From the NCBI GenBank assembly GCA_003427395.1, contig BFEA01000037.1, positions 758,475-791,692 on the forward strand: DNA of 33,218 nucleotides, written 5' to 3'. The notes below the pieces were generated by a model. That model made no database searches, had not been told where the DNA came from, and saw only the letters and a program-made list of their open reading frames with translations. Made by a program: the position numbers and the translations under genes. This DNA is from Chara braunii (taxonomy: Eukaryota > Streptophyta > Charophyceae > Charales > Characeae). Shown piece after piece: positions 19,402 through 29,264 of the stretch (its first letter is position 1; each line of letters begins with the position of its first letter).

Positions 19402-20599
19402 CGGTGGGATGTCGGCGAGAACAACGAGGGGAAAATGCCGTGGTACTCTCGAATGAGGTCACGAACTGCGGGCTCCAGGTCGGCCGTATATCGTGCGAGT
19501 TCCTCAGCGTCAGCGTCAGCGTGCGACGACGGGGTGGATTCGACGGACGGCGGAGGGTGGGAAGTAGAGATGGGAGCCATGCAGATAGAAGGAGAATTTG
19601 GCTCCAGAGGAATGAGCTCGACTTCAAGACAAAGATCATAGTGTAAGAGATCCGTCACAATCACCGTAAAGAAGGTGACATCGTCCTGTCGAATGAAGTG
19701 GGCGAGCTGCCGAGGCGAGGTGACAGTGATAGAAGGAGATGGTGTGGGCACGGAAGGCTCCGGGGGAGGAGGATCGGTGCGTGGTGTCGCAGTGGTACCT
19801 ATGAAAGGTACGCGATACGTCTGTCCACACTTCGTTTTGAGAACGAGAGTATTGGTCGCCCAATCGGCCTCGGTGTTGCGGTACTGACGAGACCACGGAG
19901 TACCGAGAATGAAATCGTACGACGTCTCCATCACATCGAAATGTGCAAAGGAGGGGTGGCGACGGGTCGCTGGGGGACGATCGGTCGGCTTGAGGGTGAG
20001 GAAGAAGCGCAGGTCGGTGACCGTTTGATCGAAGAAGCGCTGGGTCTTGTCATCCCCTAGGGTGACGAAGATGGGAGTTGGAGACCCTGTCGTGGGTAAG
20101 CGGGCTTCTTTCACCACACGTGGGTGAATGAAGTCGCCCTGAGAACCGGAATCCCACAGCGCTGAGTGCACCCTCGTGGAGGTCCGCAGTCGTACTGGAA
20201 TGATCGGGAGGGTGCGATTAGGGTCAGAGAGGATGGTGAGAAGTCGACGCAGTGCAACGACATGGAGGGTGAGCTGCTCCTAACGAGCCTGGAGCATGCT
20301 CAAGTCCAGAAGAGAGGACACGACGTCCTCGCGAGTAGCGAGCTGCTTGCGGCAACGGGCAAAGCGAATGGCTCGACGAGTCGGTAGTCGTGGAGGGGTA
20401 GAAGGGGGAACGGTGGTCTGCGGAGGCGCAGACGGTACTGCGACAGAGGGCTGAGTACACTCTGTCGGGTCCTGCGATACCTCAACTCCAGTAGCGAGAG
20501 GGGCAAACTGCGACGGGGATGTCGGGAAGCCGACTACTGAGGAGGGCGCAGGTGTACACTGCAACGTGGCTAGGAGGTGCCGCGGGGATGCGGGGCGCC
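19402..20599 (-). pseudogene. Element 3 pol: aspartic protease and linker
   Basis: The retropepsin-type active site is ALWDSGSQGDFIHPRVV at about 20120-20170, with YDFILGTPW near 19890-19920 as the flap or second conserved block. A long Pro-rich linker precedes the RT. This is the start of pol, in the -1 frame relative to gag. Its frame runs back past the gag stop to the C-run slip site at 20600. A TAG at 20280-20282 interrupts the pre-protease segment, where element 4 has CAG. The protease would cut the Gag-Pol polyprotein. Confidence 0.88.
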
Positions 20600-21848
20600 G
20601 GGGGGGGACTGAGCACGACGCTGGTGGGAAAGGTGAGCGGAGTGGCAGTCGAGGGCGGCAGTGTAAGGGCACCGCGAGGAGGTACGACCGTCCTGGCGGC
20701 ATCGCAAACACCCACACCGGCCCAAAATAGCCGCGCGCTCCTGAGGGACACCGCGAGGAGGGACAAAGCCCTGAGGGAGGTCCTGCTGAGGGACCTCGGG
20801 GGGTGACGCGCCAGCGTGACCGGGGCGGCTGCGTGCCCGGGAGAGGGTGGAGAGGATGAGCTGGAGGCGCTCGGCCATAGGGAGAGTAGAGTCCTCCAGG
20901 TGGTAGTGGACGACCTGCTCCCCATACTCGAGCGCGCTGAAGCGGCGGGAGAAGTGGCGGCCCTGCTGCGCGGAACGGTGGGGGCAGCCGCGGAAAGGGG
21001 AACGACGCTGGGAAGTGTCGTGAGAGGAGGAGGAGGAGGCATATCCAGTACGTTGGGGCTGGGAGGAGGAAGTGTGTTGAAGACGGGTCGGCATCCGCCG
21101 ATGGTCCCTGGCGGCCTCGTAAGCGTGCGGGGCCGATGTGAACTCGTGCCTCCATAGCTTGGAGCTGTACTCAAGGGGAAGGCTGGCCAAGAAACGATCG
21201 ATAAGGGCAGCCTCGGGAAGGAACGCCACATCACAAATGAGGTGGGCATCTTGAAAGACCTGGATGTGGCAATCCAGGCTGGCGGCAGCACCAGAGTCGG
21301 ACCTGTGTATAGTGACGACACGCTCGAAGGCATCAGTCACGTCATGTCGGGCTCCGAAGCGATCCTCGAGGGACGCCTGGAAATCCATGAAGGTCGGAGT
21401 CCGACCCGCACGAAGGGAGTAAGCGTAGAAATCCTCCCAGGCGTCGAAAGGACCGCCACGCAGGCGCGTGGAGAGGTGACCCGCCCACGTGTCGGGTGGG
21501 GCGCCCATGAGCTGGAGCGTGTGGGTGGCGGACTGCAACCACCGAGACACGCGTATCCCTGTACCGTCGTACAAGGGAATGTCCACCAAGTGGACGAGTG
21601 GTGCGTCACTGTTTTGGCGGCGAGGGGATCGAGGAGCAGAGGTCTGTGCTACGGCTGAGTAAGTCGGCGCAGGTCCTGGAGAAGGGAGTGCAGTCGACTG
21701 TCCGCCCTGGCCGCATGGTGGAGCGGTGGGGGGAACAGCGGCAGGCTGCGAGGGAGTAGCGGTAGAAGAGGTCGCAGCCGCCAAGGGAGTAGGAAGGAGG
21801 TAGGATGGGGGTGGAGGGGCTGCGGGCCGGGGGAAGCGTCCCGACAAG
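20570..21848 (-). pseudogene. Element 3 gag, 3' part (capsid and nucleocapsid region)
   Basis: The minus-strand capsid-like core reads VHLVDIPLYDGTGIRVSRWL, LRGGPFDAWEDFYAYSL, DFQASLEDRFGARHDVTDAF, CDVAFLPEAALIDRFLASLP and AYEAARDHRRM, typical of the retrotransposon Gag (UBN2/PF03732-like) fold. The basic C-terminus ends in CLRCRQDGRTSSRC, where element 4 has an intact CX2CX4HX4C zinc knuckle; the His is Arg here. About 21 residues (DAVAPLST...) present in element 4 between EYGEQ and VHYHLED are missing. The frame reads straight out into the antisense of the LINE at 21849. Gag forms the virus-like particle and binds the RNA. Confidence 0.9.
20600..20607 (-). promoter_or_regulatory. Candidate -1 ribosomal frameshift site, gag to pol (element 3)
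   Basis: On the minus strand the gag frame reads CAG TCC CCC CCC GGC, a run of eight C, nine codons before the gag stop at 20570. A slip of one base backward enters the pol frame, which is open from there. Element 4 has an equivalent C-run at the same codon. Confidence 0.5.
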
Positions 21849-23694
21849 CAGAGAATATTCAAAGCTGCTACAATCTCGAAAGTATCAACAGGAAATGGAA
21901 ATTCACAGTCGCCTACAACAACATCACCTTGAACGACTTCAAAATCAAGCATATCCAAAGGAATTTCCCGAACTACAACCCTTACGACAACAACTCTAGA
22001 CCTTTGCAACACAACGCTGGGAGGGAACACGAATCAAGGGACGACTGACACGCTACGAAGTGGAAGGATCCATGGACAAAAAAAAATTCAGCTTGGCCCG
22101 TGCACGGGCACGTAGAACCACGATAGAGGCATTTTATGTTCCACGGACAGATCAACAAGAAGTGGCGACCTCCACGCTGCAGTGCATACAGATCGCACGA
22201 TCCTTTTTTAAGGACCTATTCACTTCAAGATGTGTCGGACGGGAGGAGGCCACCAGAGAAAAGGAGATAGCTGACTTTCTAGAACCAATGATGAAAACCC
22301 TGTCGGACCGGCAAAGAGAACAATTGGACATCCCTCTATCCCAGGAGGAAATTTGGACGACCCTGAAACGGATGGAGGAGGAGAAAACGCCGGGAGTGGA
22401 TGGTTTTCCAAAAGAATTATGGGAAACGTTTTGGGCACAAATGGCCCCGGACCTCATGGGGTTCTACCGGCAGGTATGGGAAACGGGGCACATGGGGGAG
22501 TTGGTAGGGTAGGGGGTCCTCACCTTACTACACAAAAAAGGCGATCGGATGGATATAAAAAACTATCGTCCGATAACCCTACTCATTGTCGTCTACAAAA
22601 TGATAGCAAAGGCCTTGGCAAACCGCCTGATCCCAGTTTTGGAAGACATAATTCACCCGGCACAAACAGGTTTCATCAAGGGACGAAGAATCCACGACAA
22701 TATTTTGTTGGTCAACGAAATTCTTAAGATAACAAGACAGGTCAAACTAAACGCCGCCGTGGCTTTCATTGATTTCGAGAAAGCATATGACCATGTGGAC
22801 TGGACATTCTTAGACATATGCATGCAGAAAATGAACATTGGGCCAACCTTCCAATGTTGGACCGAGATTCTCCACCGTAACGCGACAACGAGCGTCCAGG
22901 TTAATGGACTGATGGCACGAGTGATATCGCTGCAATGGTCGGTTCGCCAAGGAGACCCCTTGGCACCCTTCCTGTTCATCATTGTGATGGAGGCGCTGGC
23001 AGCAAACCTCTGCACAAACAAAGACCTCAGGAAATTACAGATCTCTGCCATCCCTGAGGAGGCGATTCCTGTTTGCTCAATGTTCGCGGATGATATGACA
23101 ATTATGACGGACGCCACCCCTGAGAACATGGAGGAAATTAAGCAGTTGCTGGATCGATTCACGACAGTTTCGGATATGACTGTCAACTGGGGAAACATAA
23201 CACTGGGATGGTGGATCGACCACGAGGGAGTGCGTCCGCCGGAACAGCCGCGGGTAAAATGGCTACTGGAAAATGCCCCGATCAGAGTGTTGGGCATAAT
23301 ACTGATGACATCTGGGAAGCTGACATCAAACGACGAGGGGATTCTCAAACCAGCATTGGAAAAAATGACACGTTGGAATGATAAGGACACATCCCTCATC
23401 GGCAGAGCACTGGCAATCAATAACGTGGTGTTGGTGGCCCTCTGGTATACGAATGGGCAAACCGCCGGCCTACTATGGAGAGGCAATAGCGAGCTCCCAA
23501 CTGTTATAAGCAGGGTAGCCTGGTCATCAGTGATCCAACCCAAAGAAAAAGGAGGCCTTGGCATTCTCGACCCGGACACTCAGGTGGCTGCGTTGATGGT
23601 GCAATGGATCAAACGACTGGTTTTCTCACCAGATTTACCCTGGTACACACTCGCATTAGAACAAATTGCTAGATTGGCACCGCAAGCGCCATGA
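21849..23694 (+). pseudogene. LINE ORF2: reverse transcriptase domain
   Basis: One frame (codons starting at positions = 1 mod 3) is maintained with few stops: TAG at 21997, TAG at 22510, TGA at 23692. RT landmarks in order: TPGVDGFPKELWETFW, LTLLHKKGDRMDIKNYRPIT, QTGFIKGRRIHDNILLVNE, AFIDFEKAYDHVDW (motif A Asp residues), QWSVRQGDPLAPFLFIIVME (motif B) and CSMFADDMTIMTD (FADD, the catalytic Asp pair). The pre-RT part (QREYSKLLQSRKYQQEMEIH) matches the region between endonuclease and RT. The endonuclease is missing. It would copy LINE RNA onto nicked chromosomal DNA. Confidence 0.94.
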
Positions 23695-25271
23695 GGAGTG
23701 GACCCCCGGACCTGGCTAGAAGACCGATACTGGCCCATTCTACGGCACCCCCGGGTTGACAGGGTCTCTACCAGGGGAGCAGCAAGAAGCGATCTGGCCA
23801 GGGATGACTTTTGGCCCCGGGTACTAAAAGCTTAGCGCCAGCTGCCACTGCCAGACAAAACTGTGCCAAATAGATGGGAGGAGGTGATGAGGCAACCCCT
23901 CTTTGGCAACAGGAGTATCACTGATAAAAATGGCAGGGTGCACCGTAGTTTGGACCCTCCATGGAATAGCTGGGTCAAACACGGCATAGTGAGGATCAAA
24001 GATGTATGGGACCCGGCGAGCAGAGATTGGAAAAACGCGCCACAGTTGAGGGTTCAGATGAGGTACTGTCATGAAATTGAAAGGAACCTGGAAAAACTGA
24101 TCTTTGACATACCCCTAGACTGGGTGCGCATCCTTCGTAGAGGTCCACAGCTGGCGGTAGGAGACTGGGTCGCAGCCCCGGACGACACAGAATGTCTTGG
24201 CAATGTGGTGGAAGTGCGGGCAGATGAATCCTTGATTAACCTCTTCCATAAGGGAAAGGACAATGTCCTTACCGAGCAAACACCGAGAGTAGTGAGGTGG
24301 TGGAAGAACGAGGAGCTACACAGAATTCGTGTCTTAAAACACAAGGAAGAATGGATTGCATTTCGCCCTGAAATGGCCCTTGCTGAACTCCCGTTCGACC
24401 CGGAGGAGTGGCGCTCGGCACCAGCACGAAGAACGCTAACCAACTCAAACATATGCCTCTATAGTTTGTCGGTGAAATCCACTTACCGGCTACTGCGACC
24501 AAAGGTGAATCTCAAGGAGATCGTAAAAGCCCGTTGGATAGCCCACCTAAATATAAGTCGAAGGGTTGTCCGCCCTATCCGGGGTTCTCAATCATGAGAT
24601 CTAAACCAGCCAAGTTTGTCGCACTGCAGTGGCAGATTGAACATCGCTGTCTCCCGACAAACAATTGGCTAATAGACCGCACGTGCCTGGAGCAGAAGGG
24701 CCTGGCGCTCCCTTGGTGCAAGTGCTGTCAAACCGCCTTCCCCTCCCGTAAGATCCCGGAGACTATAGAACACGTCTTTTCACAGTGTCCAAGGGCGATT
24801 CTCATTTGGCGCTGGTGGGACAGAATATGGAGCCAACTGGACACCGGATCGACCTGGCCATGGGACTGGAGGGCGCTGCTCTACGAAGCATGGAACTCCC
24901 CCACGGACAGTGATTTTGAGAATAACATGTTCCGGCTGGGAAGGAGAGCGGTTATTTGGGCACTTTGGAGGAAATGCTGCACACTCGCCATTGAGGGCGT
25001 CCGAATGGAAGGAGAAGAAGTAACAGAATTAACAAAATAGTATGTGCAGCAAGAACTCCTCTCGAGATGGCAGAAGGTTAAAAACCAGTTACAGACATAT
25101 CACTCGAAGAAAGATATTCAACTGGTAATCAATCAATTTTCCAAGGGCTGGCTGGGTAGCGAAACCGGGGTTTGGATTGCCCATATTCAGTGGGAAAGCG
25201 GACATCCCCCCGAACAGGAGCAGGGCAACCTCATGAGAGACTACAGTATCTGCTTTCAAGGAATGGACTAA
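23695..25271 (+). pseudogene. LINE ORF2: C-terminal region with zf-RVT
   Basis: The same frame continues past TGA (23692) and TAG (about 23833) with RWEEVMRQPLFGNRSI, WVKHGIVRIKDVWDP and SVKSTYRLLRP. It shifts frame at about 24540-24597. The zinc-binding RT-associated domain then reads FVALQWQIEHRCLPTNNWL, WCKCCQTAF and ETIEHVFSQCPRAILIWRWW. A TAG at 25038 and a last segment to FQGMD follow. The Cys/His set of zf-RVT is complete. This domain is typical of plant L1-like elements. Confidence 0.9.
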
Positions 25272-25749
25272 AGTGGACCCAGGTGTGCCGTTGCGCCCGC
25301 CAACAGATTTCCCGGACCCGTTCCCCCCCCATCAACTGTCACTAGTGGATATGCAATGGTATGGGGTAGAATAGGTACAGCTGTTTCGAAAGGCTCTTAT
25401 TGAGGGCTTAGGATTGTTGTGGGAAAGGGGGATGTTGAAGAAGGCAGGGCTAATAAATAAGGGGCGCCTCAAGATGGGATGGGTGACATAGGCAGCTCCA
25501 TGGGATAGCAGAGCCCCATACGTGGCAAAGGGGGAGGTGGGGCAATGCAGTTTTATTCAAGGAGGAAGCGAGGAACTAGTTCTGGAGCAGTAGATATCTG
25601 GCGCCTGGTACTGGGGCGAAGAGGTTTTCTCCCCCCCTCCAGCAACCTGCACAATATATGTTTAGTCTGTTTTCCACTCTGTAAAGGGACGCTGGACCTG
25701 TTTTCCAGCAGGTGATGCTCCCCACCAATAGATGGAGCCCCTCCCCGGG
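25272..25749 (+). other. LINE 3' UTR
   Basis: Non-coding, with no open frame of note. It leads into the stem-loop and A-rich tail. Confidence 0.75.
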
Positions 25750-25785
25750 TGCTAGTGGTGTCTGCTCTGACCAGCACCACTAGCA
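25750..25785 (+). other. Perfect stem-loop near the LINE 3' end
   Basis: TGCTAGTGGTG (25750-25760) and CACCACTAGCA (25775-25785) are exact inverted repeats of 11 bp around a 14-nt loop, extendable by G-T pairs. It stands about 15 bp before the A-rich tail, the usual place of a template-recognition hairpin in stringent LINEs. Confidence 0.8.
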
Positions 25786-25800
25786 TTGCAGGGGGTGTGT

Positions 25801-25827
25801 TTTAATAAAAAAATAAAAATAAAAAAA
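25801..25827 (+). other. A-rich tail of the LINE
   Basis: TTTAATAAAAAAATAAAA and a final A-run mark the 3' end. They are not a pure poly(A): T bases interrupt it. The right boundary is blurred because gag resumes with AATGG. Confidence 0.85.
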
Positions 25828-26669
25828 AATGGAAGAGTAGAGGAAGAAGGGAGTGCGCCCGAAGGCGCGGCCACCTGTGACGGTGGGGGTGGTTGAAGGC
25901 GTAAGAGGGCGAGGTTAGCCCGGGTCTGGGCAAGCTCGTCCTCGAGACGTCGAATGTAGATTGAGCCACGAGTAGCAGGAGGAAGAGTGAGGGAAGTGGA
26001 CACACGAGCGGCGCGGGGCATCCCAGAGGGGGAGAGCCAGGTGGCGCTGAGGTCGTGCGAAGGGGAGGGAGAAGCGGGGCACCCGGAAAAGCTGAGACCA
26101 TGGTAGCGGGTTGTGGTCCCGTGGCCGTAGTGACTAGAATCTGGGCGGGTGCACCCGTAGGGTGAGGGAGGGCTTGGCTCGTGGTGGGCGTCGCGCTAGG
26201 AGCGTGGACGGTCACCAGGATGGCCGGGTCGGGGGCGGCAGAGGAGGAAGCTCCGCCGTGGCCACCATGTCGGAGGACGGCGGACCCGGACTGGGAGCCA
26301 GGAGAAGAGAGAGAGTGGGGAGAGGAAGGACGATTAAGTGTCCTGGAGTTGCCGCAGGCCAGCGGCAAGAGTCGCCATTTGCGCCTGTAAGGGCGCAAGG
26401 AGGGAGGTGATGAGGGTGTGCAGATCCCGCTGGGGCTGGTGGCCCTGGTCCGTCGGCACGGGTGTGGAGCCCGATGCCGAGGTCGTCGTCGCCTCAGGGG
26501 CTTGTGACACGTCGTCGGCCATGGGTAGGTAACAGGCCGGACTAGAGAGGGCCGGAGGAGATCCGCGTGAGCGGAGGGCGTAGGGGGAGGTCTGCGATAG
26601 AAGGCGACGGGCGACGCTAGTAAATCGAGCGCGGGCGCCGTCAAAGGGGGAGGGGTGGTTCGGATCCAA
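25828..26669 (-). pseudogene. Element 3 gag, 5' part
   Basis: The N-terminus reads MADDVSQAPEATTTSASG from an ATG at 26522. An in-frame upstream ATG at 26669 would add about 49 residues (MDPNHPSPFDGARARF...). The segment DLHTLITSLLAPLQAQMATL is followed by a stop at 26334 where element 4 reads on (LQDTSRPSS). Two frameshifts follow, then IYIRRLEDELAQTRANLALL, a likely coiled coil. The rest is Pro/Ser/Ala-rich. The frame runs into the LINE tail. Confidence 0.85.
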
Positions 26670-26952
26670 GGTGGCCGAATGAGAAGGGAAGGTAGGGGGG
26701 TTAGGAGAACCCTAAACAGTTGAAAAACCCTGAGAAAACCCTAACCGGAGTTTGAGTGGTTAGGGTAGGGTAGCGATGACCTAATCAAGAAAATAAAATA
26801 GCAAGCATAGGCAGGGAAGGCAGGAGGAAAAAATAAATAAACAGCAAAATTTCGAGAGAAAATGAAAATAAATAAGGAAATAAATAAATAATAAAAATAA
26901 TTAAAGAAATAGGGAAACAAAATGTGAAGAGAGAAGTAATATTTATTTTTTT

Positions 26953-27290
26953 AGAATTTTCGGCAGCATTTCCCTACCCCCCATGGGGTCAAGAATGTGC
27001 CAAGGGAAAGGAGAGGCCAAGATAAGCACACTAGGTTTCGAAATGCCGCAAATTAAAAAAAATCAGAAAATAAATAAAGAAATAATAAAGAAATAAATAA
27101 ATAAGTAAATAAATAAATAAGTAGATGGGGAGGCGGAGAGAAATGAAGTATCTGATTTTTCAAAAATTTCGGCAGCATTTTGTTACCCCCATGGGGTCAA
27201 AATATGTGTCGAAAAGGCTAAGTGAAAGAAAAAACAGAAAATTTTGGCAGCACTTTATTACCCCAACGAGGTCAAAATGTGTGCCGAAAG
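26953..27290 (-). repeat. Three degenerate ~50-bp palindromic repeats in the leader
   Basis: Copies at about 26953-27002, 27162-27214 and 27237-27290 share TTYGGCAGCAYTT, TACCCC, GAGGTCAA or GGGGTCAA and ATGTG(T)GCCGAAA. Two have an exact CCCCATGGGG centre. The outer parts (TTCGGCA and TGCCGAA) are complementary, so each unit can fold into a hairpin. Confidence 0.8.
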
Positions 27291-27654
27291 CAAGAATGAC
27301 CAACTCCTAATCAGATTTAAGGGTGCAGCCAAGAAATTCGAATTTTCAGAATAAATAAAAAGAAAATAAAATAAATCAGAAAATGAGAGAGGAAGGGGGG
27401 GGGAATAAGATAATTCAAACTTTGGGAGAAAAGGGAAGATTTAAATCAAAGAGAAAGAGAAAAGAAGAAAACAGAAAAATTCAAAGTAGGGGGAGGGCAA
27501 GGGGATGAAAAGCAATGAAGAAGAGAGAAATAGGCCGTTGCTGCCCTGCTGGTCGCTGCTCGCCGGCGAGGGGGGAGAGGGGTAAATAGCTGGCACACAC
27601 CTCGTCAACAGCAGCATGCCACACTACAAAGCCATGCATACAGTATAGCGAGTG

Positions 27655-27999
27655 TGTTACGGGATCAGCCACGCACGCTCAAGGCCAGCAGCTGCCTGGG
27701 TTCAAACCCCGGCGGTAGCAAGATCTCGGATCTTGATAATATAAATCCGGGAGCGGGGCGAGGGGGCCCAGCGGGGCAGCGTGGGCGTGTGGCGCGTACG
27801 TGTGTGTGTGCGGCGGCCTTGGCGCTTGCGCGCACGCATCGTGACGACAACTCCTTTTTCCGTCACGTGGCGCTTCCTGCTGCACCTTTTTTCCCTCGTT
27901 TTTGCTGAAAAACGCCTGAAAAACAGTGAAAAAACCCACTGTCGGGTTTTGCTGTTTTCCCTGCTGTGCGGTGGGTGGGGGGGAGAGGGGAACGTTCCC
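27655..27999 (+). other. LTR-start-like sequence with T-arm-like hairpin and TATA motif
   Basis: TGTTACGGGATCAGCC resembles the element 2 LTR start TGTTACGGACTCAGCC. It is followed by CCTGGGTTCAAACCCCGG (a hairpin with a B-box look) and GATAATATAAATCC (TATA). The remainder is GC-rich with CGTGTGTGTGTG. Neither a second copy nor a target duplication was found, so its status as a solo LTR or part of the element 3 leader is open. Confidence 0.35.
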
Positions 28000-28011
28000 G
28001 CTTCGATACCA
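28000..28011 (-). other. Primer-binding site of element 3
   Basis: The minus strand reads TGGTATCGAAGC, one base inside the LTR end. It matches the initiator-Met PBS TGGTATCAGAGC except for two adjacent bases. It shows that 28013-28275 is the 5' LTR. Confidence 0.7.
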
Positions 28012-28012
28012 G

Positions 28013-28275
28013 TGTGGCGGACCCACCAGGTGTGGTGCTCCGCCTGGGACAGAGATGGAGATGGAGGAAGAAGGGGGAGCGAGATGGCACAGCGCAGCTC
28101 CCACGCCAGACTCCAACGCACGTACTCCAAACTGTGCGAATGCAGAAAGAATCGGAAAACAGACAACAGCTGGGATATACCCCAGCGGACTGATGGGACT
28201 GGACTAGACTGGCTGGTACCGATAGAGGTACCGGCGTGGACTAGACTGCCCCGAATACAACACAGGCCTATGAGA
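28013..28275 (-). repeat. Element 3 5' LTR, truncated on its U3 side
   Basis: Aligns with 14816-15071 with small indels. The right end stops at TGAGA (28271-28275), where protease sequence of element 4 begins. If the LTR is longer, as the 3' copy suggests, part of U3 with its promoter has been lost. Confidence 0.8.
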
Positions 28276-29264
28276 TGGGAGCCATGGACAAGGTGGATCA
28301 TAGTGTAAGAGATCCGTCACGTTCACCATAAAGAAGGTGACGTCGTCCTGTCAGATGAAGTGGTCGAACTGCCGAGGCGAGGTGACAGTGATAGAAGGAG
28401 AAGGTGTGGTGGGCACGGAAGGCTCCGGGGCAGGAGGATCGGGGCGTGGTGTCGCAGTGATACCTATGAAAGGTACGCGATACGTCTGTCCACACTTCGT
28501 TTTGAGAGCGAGAGTGTTGGTCGCCCAATCGGCCTCGGTGCTGCGGAACCGACGAGACCACGGAGTACCGAGAATGAAATCGTACCCCGTCTCAATCACA
28601 TCGAAATGTGCAGAGGAGCGGTGGCGACGAGACGCCGGGGGACGATCGGTCAGCTCGAGGGTGAGGAAGACGGGGAGGTCGGTGACCGTTTGATCGAAGA
28701 AGCGCTGGGTCTTGTCATCCCCTAGGGTGACGAAGATGGGAGTCGGAGACCCTGTCGTAGGTAAGCGGGCTTCTTTCACCACACGTGGGTGAATGAAGTC
28801 GCCCTGAGAACCGGAATCGCACAGCGCTGAGTACACCCTCGTGGAGGTCCGCAGTCGTACTGGAATGATCGGGAGGGTTCGATCAAGGTCAGAGAGGATG
28901 GTGAGAAGGCGACACAGTGCAGCGACATGGAGGGTGAGTCGCTCCTGACGAGCCTGGAGCATGCTCAAATCCAGAAGAGAGGACACGATGTCCTCTCAAG
29001 TAGCGAGCTGCTCGCTGCAACGGGCTGAGCGAATGGCCTGACGCGTCGGTAGTCGCGGAGGGATAGAACGGGGAACGATGGTCTGCGGAGGCGCAGACGG
29101 TACTGCGATAGAGGGCTGAGTACACTCGGTCGGGTCCTCCGATACCTCAACTCCAGTATCAAGAGGGGCAAACCGCGACGGGGATGTCGGGAAGCCGACT
29201 ACTAGGGAGGGCGGAGGTGTACACTGCACTGTGGCTAGGAGGTGCCACGGGGATGCGAGGCGCC
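28276..29264 (-). pseudogene. Element 4 pol start: aspartic protease
   Basis: The active site is ALCDSGSQGDFIHPRVV (element 3 has WDSG), followed by YDFILGTPWSRRF and a Pro-rich linker. The frame is -1 relative to gag and opens at the C-run at 29265. A TGA at 28996-28998 (LAT*EDIV; element 3 has LATREDVV) breaks it before the protease. It ends near SPRQFDHFI, and the sequence then runs into the LTR at 28275. It would be released from Gag-Pol in an intact element. Confidence 0.88.

Larger units (their letters stand above)
21849..25827 (+). mobile_element. 5'-truncated L1-type LINE inserted in gag of element 3
   Basis: A comparison with uninterrupted gag in element 4 (30540-30560) defines the insert exactly. 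Element 4 reads GCAAGAATGGAAGAG, while here ACAAG is followed by about 3.98 kb and then AATGGAAGAG. The insert is plus-strand, opposite to its host. It has lost the endonuclease domain and most of the 5' end, and keeps RT, C-terminal domain and 3' UTR with an A-rich tail. No target duplication longer than 2-3 bp is visible. Confidence 0.93.
26670..27999 (-). other. Long AT-rich leader of element 3
   Basis: About 1.3 kb between PBS and gag. 26780-27480 is dominated by AAATAAAT-type sequence, unlike the GC-rich coding part. A perfect 9-bp inverted repeat, ACCCTAACC (26738-26746) with GGTTAGGGT (26758-26766), lies close to the upstream ATG. No gene seen. Confidence 0.7.
14816..28275 (-). mobile_element. 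Element 3: large Ty3/gypsy chromovirus, mutated and carrying a LINE
   Basis: A minus-strand element of about 13.5 kb, about 9.5 kb without the LINE. The order from the right is LTR (28013-28275), PBS (28000-28011), a long AT-rich leader, Gag, protease, RT, RNase H, integrase, chromodomain, 3' non-coding region and LTR (14816 onward). The two LTR copies are alignable over about 260 bp. Gag is split by the LINE at 21849-25827. Pol has several frameshifts and stops. The right LTR seems truncated on its U3 side where it meets element 4, so no target duplication can be read. Confidence 0.85.

Noticed and set aside
19341-21658. Plus-strand open frames opposite gag and protease, and Pro-rich frames beside gag
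   Set aside because: Shadows of element 3 coding sequence; the same shadows recur opposite element 4.
22653-23579. 308-codon minus-strand frame opposite the LINE RT
   Set aside because: Exact antisense of a well-supported RT with all its motifs; no independent domain.
27655-28012. Solo LTR starting TGTTACGGG
   Set aside because: No matching target duplication; left flank GAGTG and right flank GTGTG differ, and no clear end or second copy exists. Kept only as an LTR-start-like feature.
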